This document shows, piece after piece, positions 6,140 to 6,237 of a stretch of DNA of 6,237 nt. The notes beneath the pieces are model-generated. The model was not told where the DNA came from. It did no database searches and saw nothing but the letters and a program-made list of their open reading frames with translations. Source of the DNA: Lachnospiraceae bacterium (GTDB lineage: Bacteria; Bacillota; Clostridia; Lachnospirales; Lachnospiraceae); assembly GCA_009774155.1 (NCBI GenBank), contig VSNE01000166.1:1-6237 (forward strand), in the 5' to 3' direction. Each line of letters starts with the position of its first letter. Within the stretch, counting starts at the first letter, position 1. Position numbers and translations under genes: made by a program.

Positions 6140-6181
6140 GCGGAAACTCCTGGAAGATGATCTTGGGTTTCCGCAGTTTTA
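6140..6181 (+). terminator. Rho-independent terminator of the ftsH operon
   Basis: Arms GCGGAAACTC (6140-6149) and GGGTTTCCGC (6165-6174) form a 10-bp stem with one G-U pair. The loop contains a smaller AAGA-TGA-TCTT hairpin (6154-6164). The stem is followed by AGTTTTA. The T-tract is short, but the stem is strong. With the TTTTAT of the preceding palindrome on the opposite strand, it could also stop transcription arriving from the right. Confidence 0.8.
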
Positions 6182-6187
6182 TCCACA
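6179..6187 (+). promoter_or_regulatory. DnaA box (TTATCCACA)
   Basis: Exact match to the DnaA-box consensus TTATNCACA, the strongest known version of the 9-mer. It starts within the T-tract of the ftsH-operon terminator. Its significance comes from the second box 32 bp downstream. Confidence 0.6.
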
Positions 6188-6210
6188 GAACCGCCAACCC
6201 GGGGAATTGC

Positions 6211-6219
6211 TTATACACA
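6211..6219 (+). promoter_or_regulatory. DnaA box (TTATACACA)
   Basis: Second exact TTATNCACA match, in the same orientation as the box at 6179 and offset by 32 bp (close to three helical turns). The window ends 18 bases later in an AT-rich stretch (CAAAAAATAGCTA), so it cannot be seen whether the cluster continues. Confidence 0.6.
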
Positions 6220-6237
6220 ACTTTCAAAAAATAGCTA

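Noticed and set aside
5911..6186. 91-codon minus-strand open frame opposite the 60-residue gene
   Set aside because: Pro/Ser/Phe-rich shadow product that crosses a terminator; the plus-strand gene has a strong ribosome site and plausible protein.

Overview
The window looks like chromosomal DNA from a low-to-mid GC Gram-positive anaerobe of the class Clostridia, most likely a Lachnospiraceae-type genome. This rests on strong AGGAGG/GGTGATCC-type ribosome sites, compact operons closed by classical stem-loop/T-tract terminators, and the general flavour of the proteins. No species is claimed. I see no mobile elements, CRISPR array, tRNA or rRNA.

Layout, left to right. Positions 2-319 (+) hold the 3' end of a gene that begins outside the window; I do not recognise it. 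It meets a convergent two-component operon head-on, and a G+C-rich stem-loop terminator (about 334-360) fills the 32-base gap between the stop codons. On the minus strand a response regulator (1772-2449) and its membrane histidine kinase (352-1785) overlap by 14 bases. They have their own promoter region near 2490-2521, with two TGTGAG repeats exactly 11 bp apart (read CTCACA on the coding strand), the spacing typical of OmpR/PhoB-family operators. Upstream, also on the minus strand, a PfkB-family fructokinase (2943-3908) is followed after 25 bases by a small helical protein of unknown function (2606-2917), and a strong terminator (2556-2594) separates this pair from the two-component operon.

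A 130-base divergent intergenic region (3909-4038) separates the fructokinase from a plus-strand operon: an FtsH-family membrane AAA+ zinc protease (4039-5889) and a 60-residue protein (5940-6122). That operon ends in a stem-loop terminator (6140-6181). The last about 60 bases contain two exact matches to the DnaA-box consensus TTATNCACA (6179-6187 and 6211-6219), in the same orientation and 32 bp apart. This hints that a replication origin, a DnaA-titrating locus or a DnaA-controlled promoter starts at or just beyond the right edge.

The genes are four independent transcription units: membrane protein quality control, signal transduction, fructose phosphorylation and an unknown. Nothing in the sequence ties them into one pathway. 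Most of the window is ordinary housekeeping DNA; the paired DnaA boxes and the likely autoregulatory operator of the two-component operon deserve the most attention.
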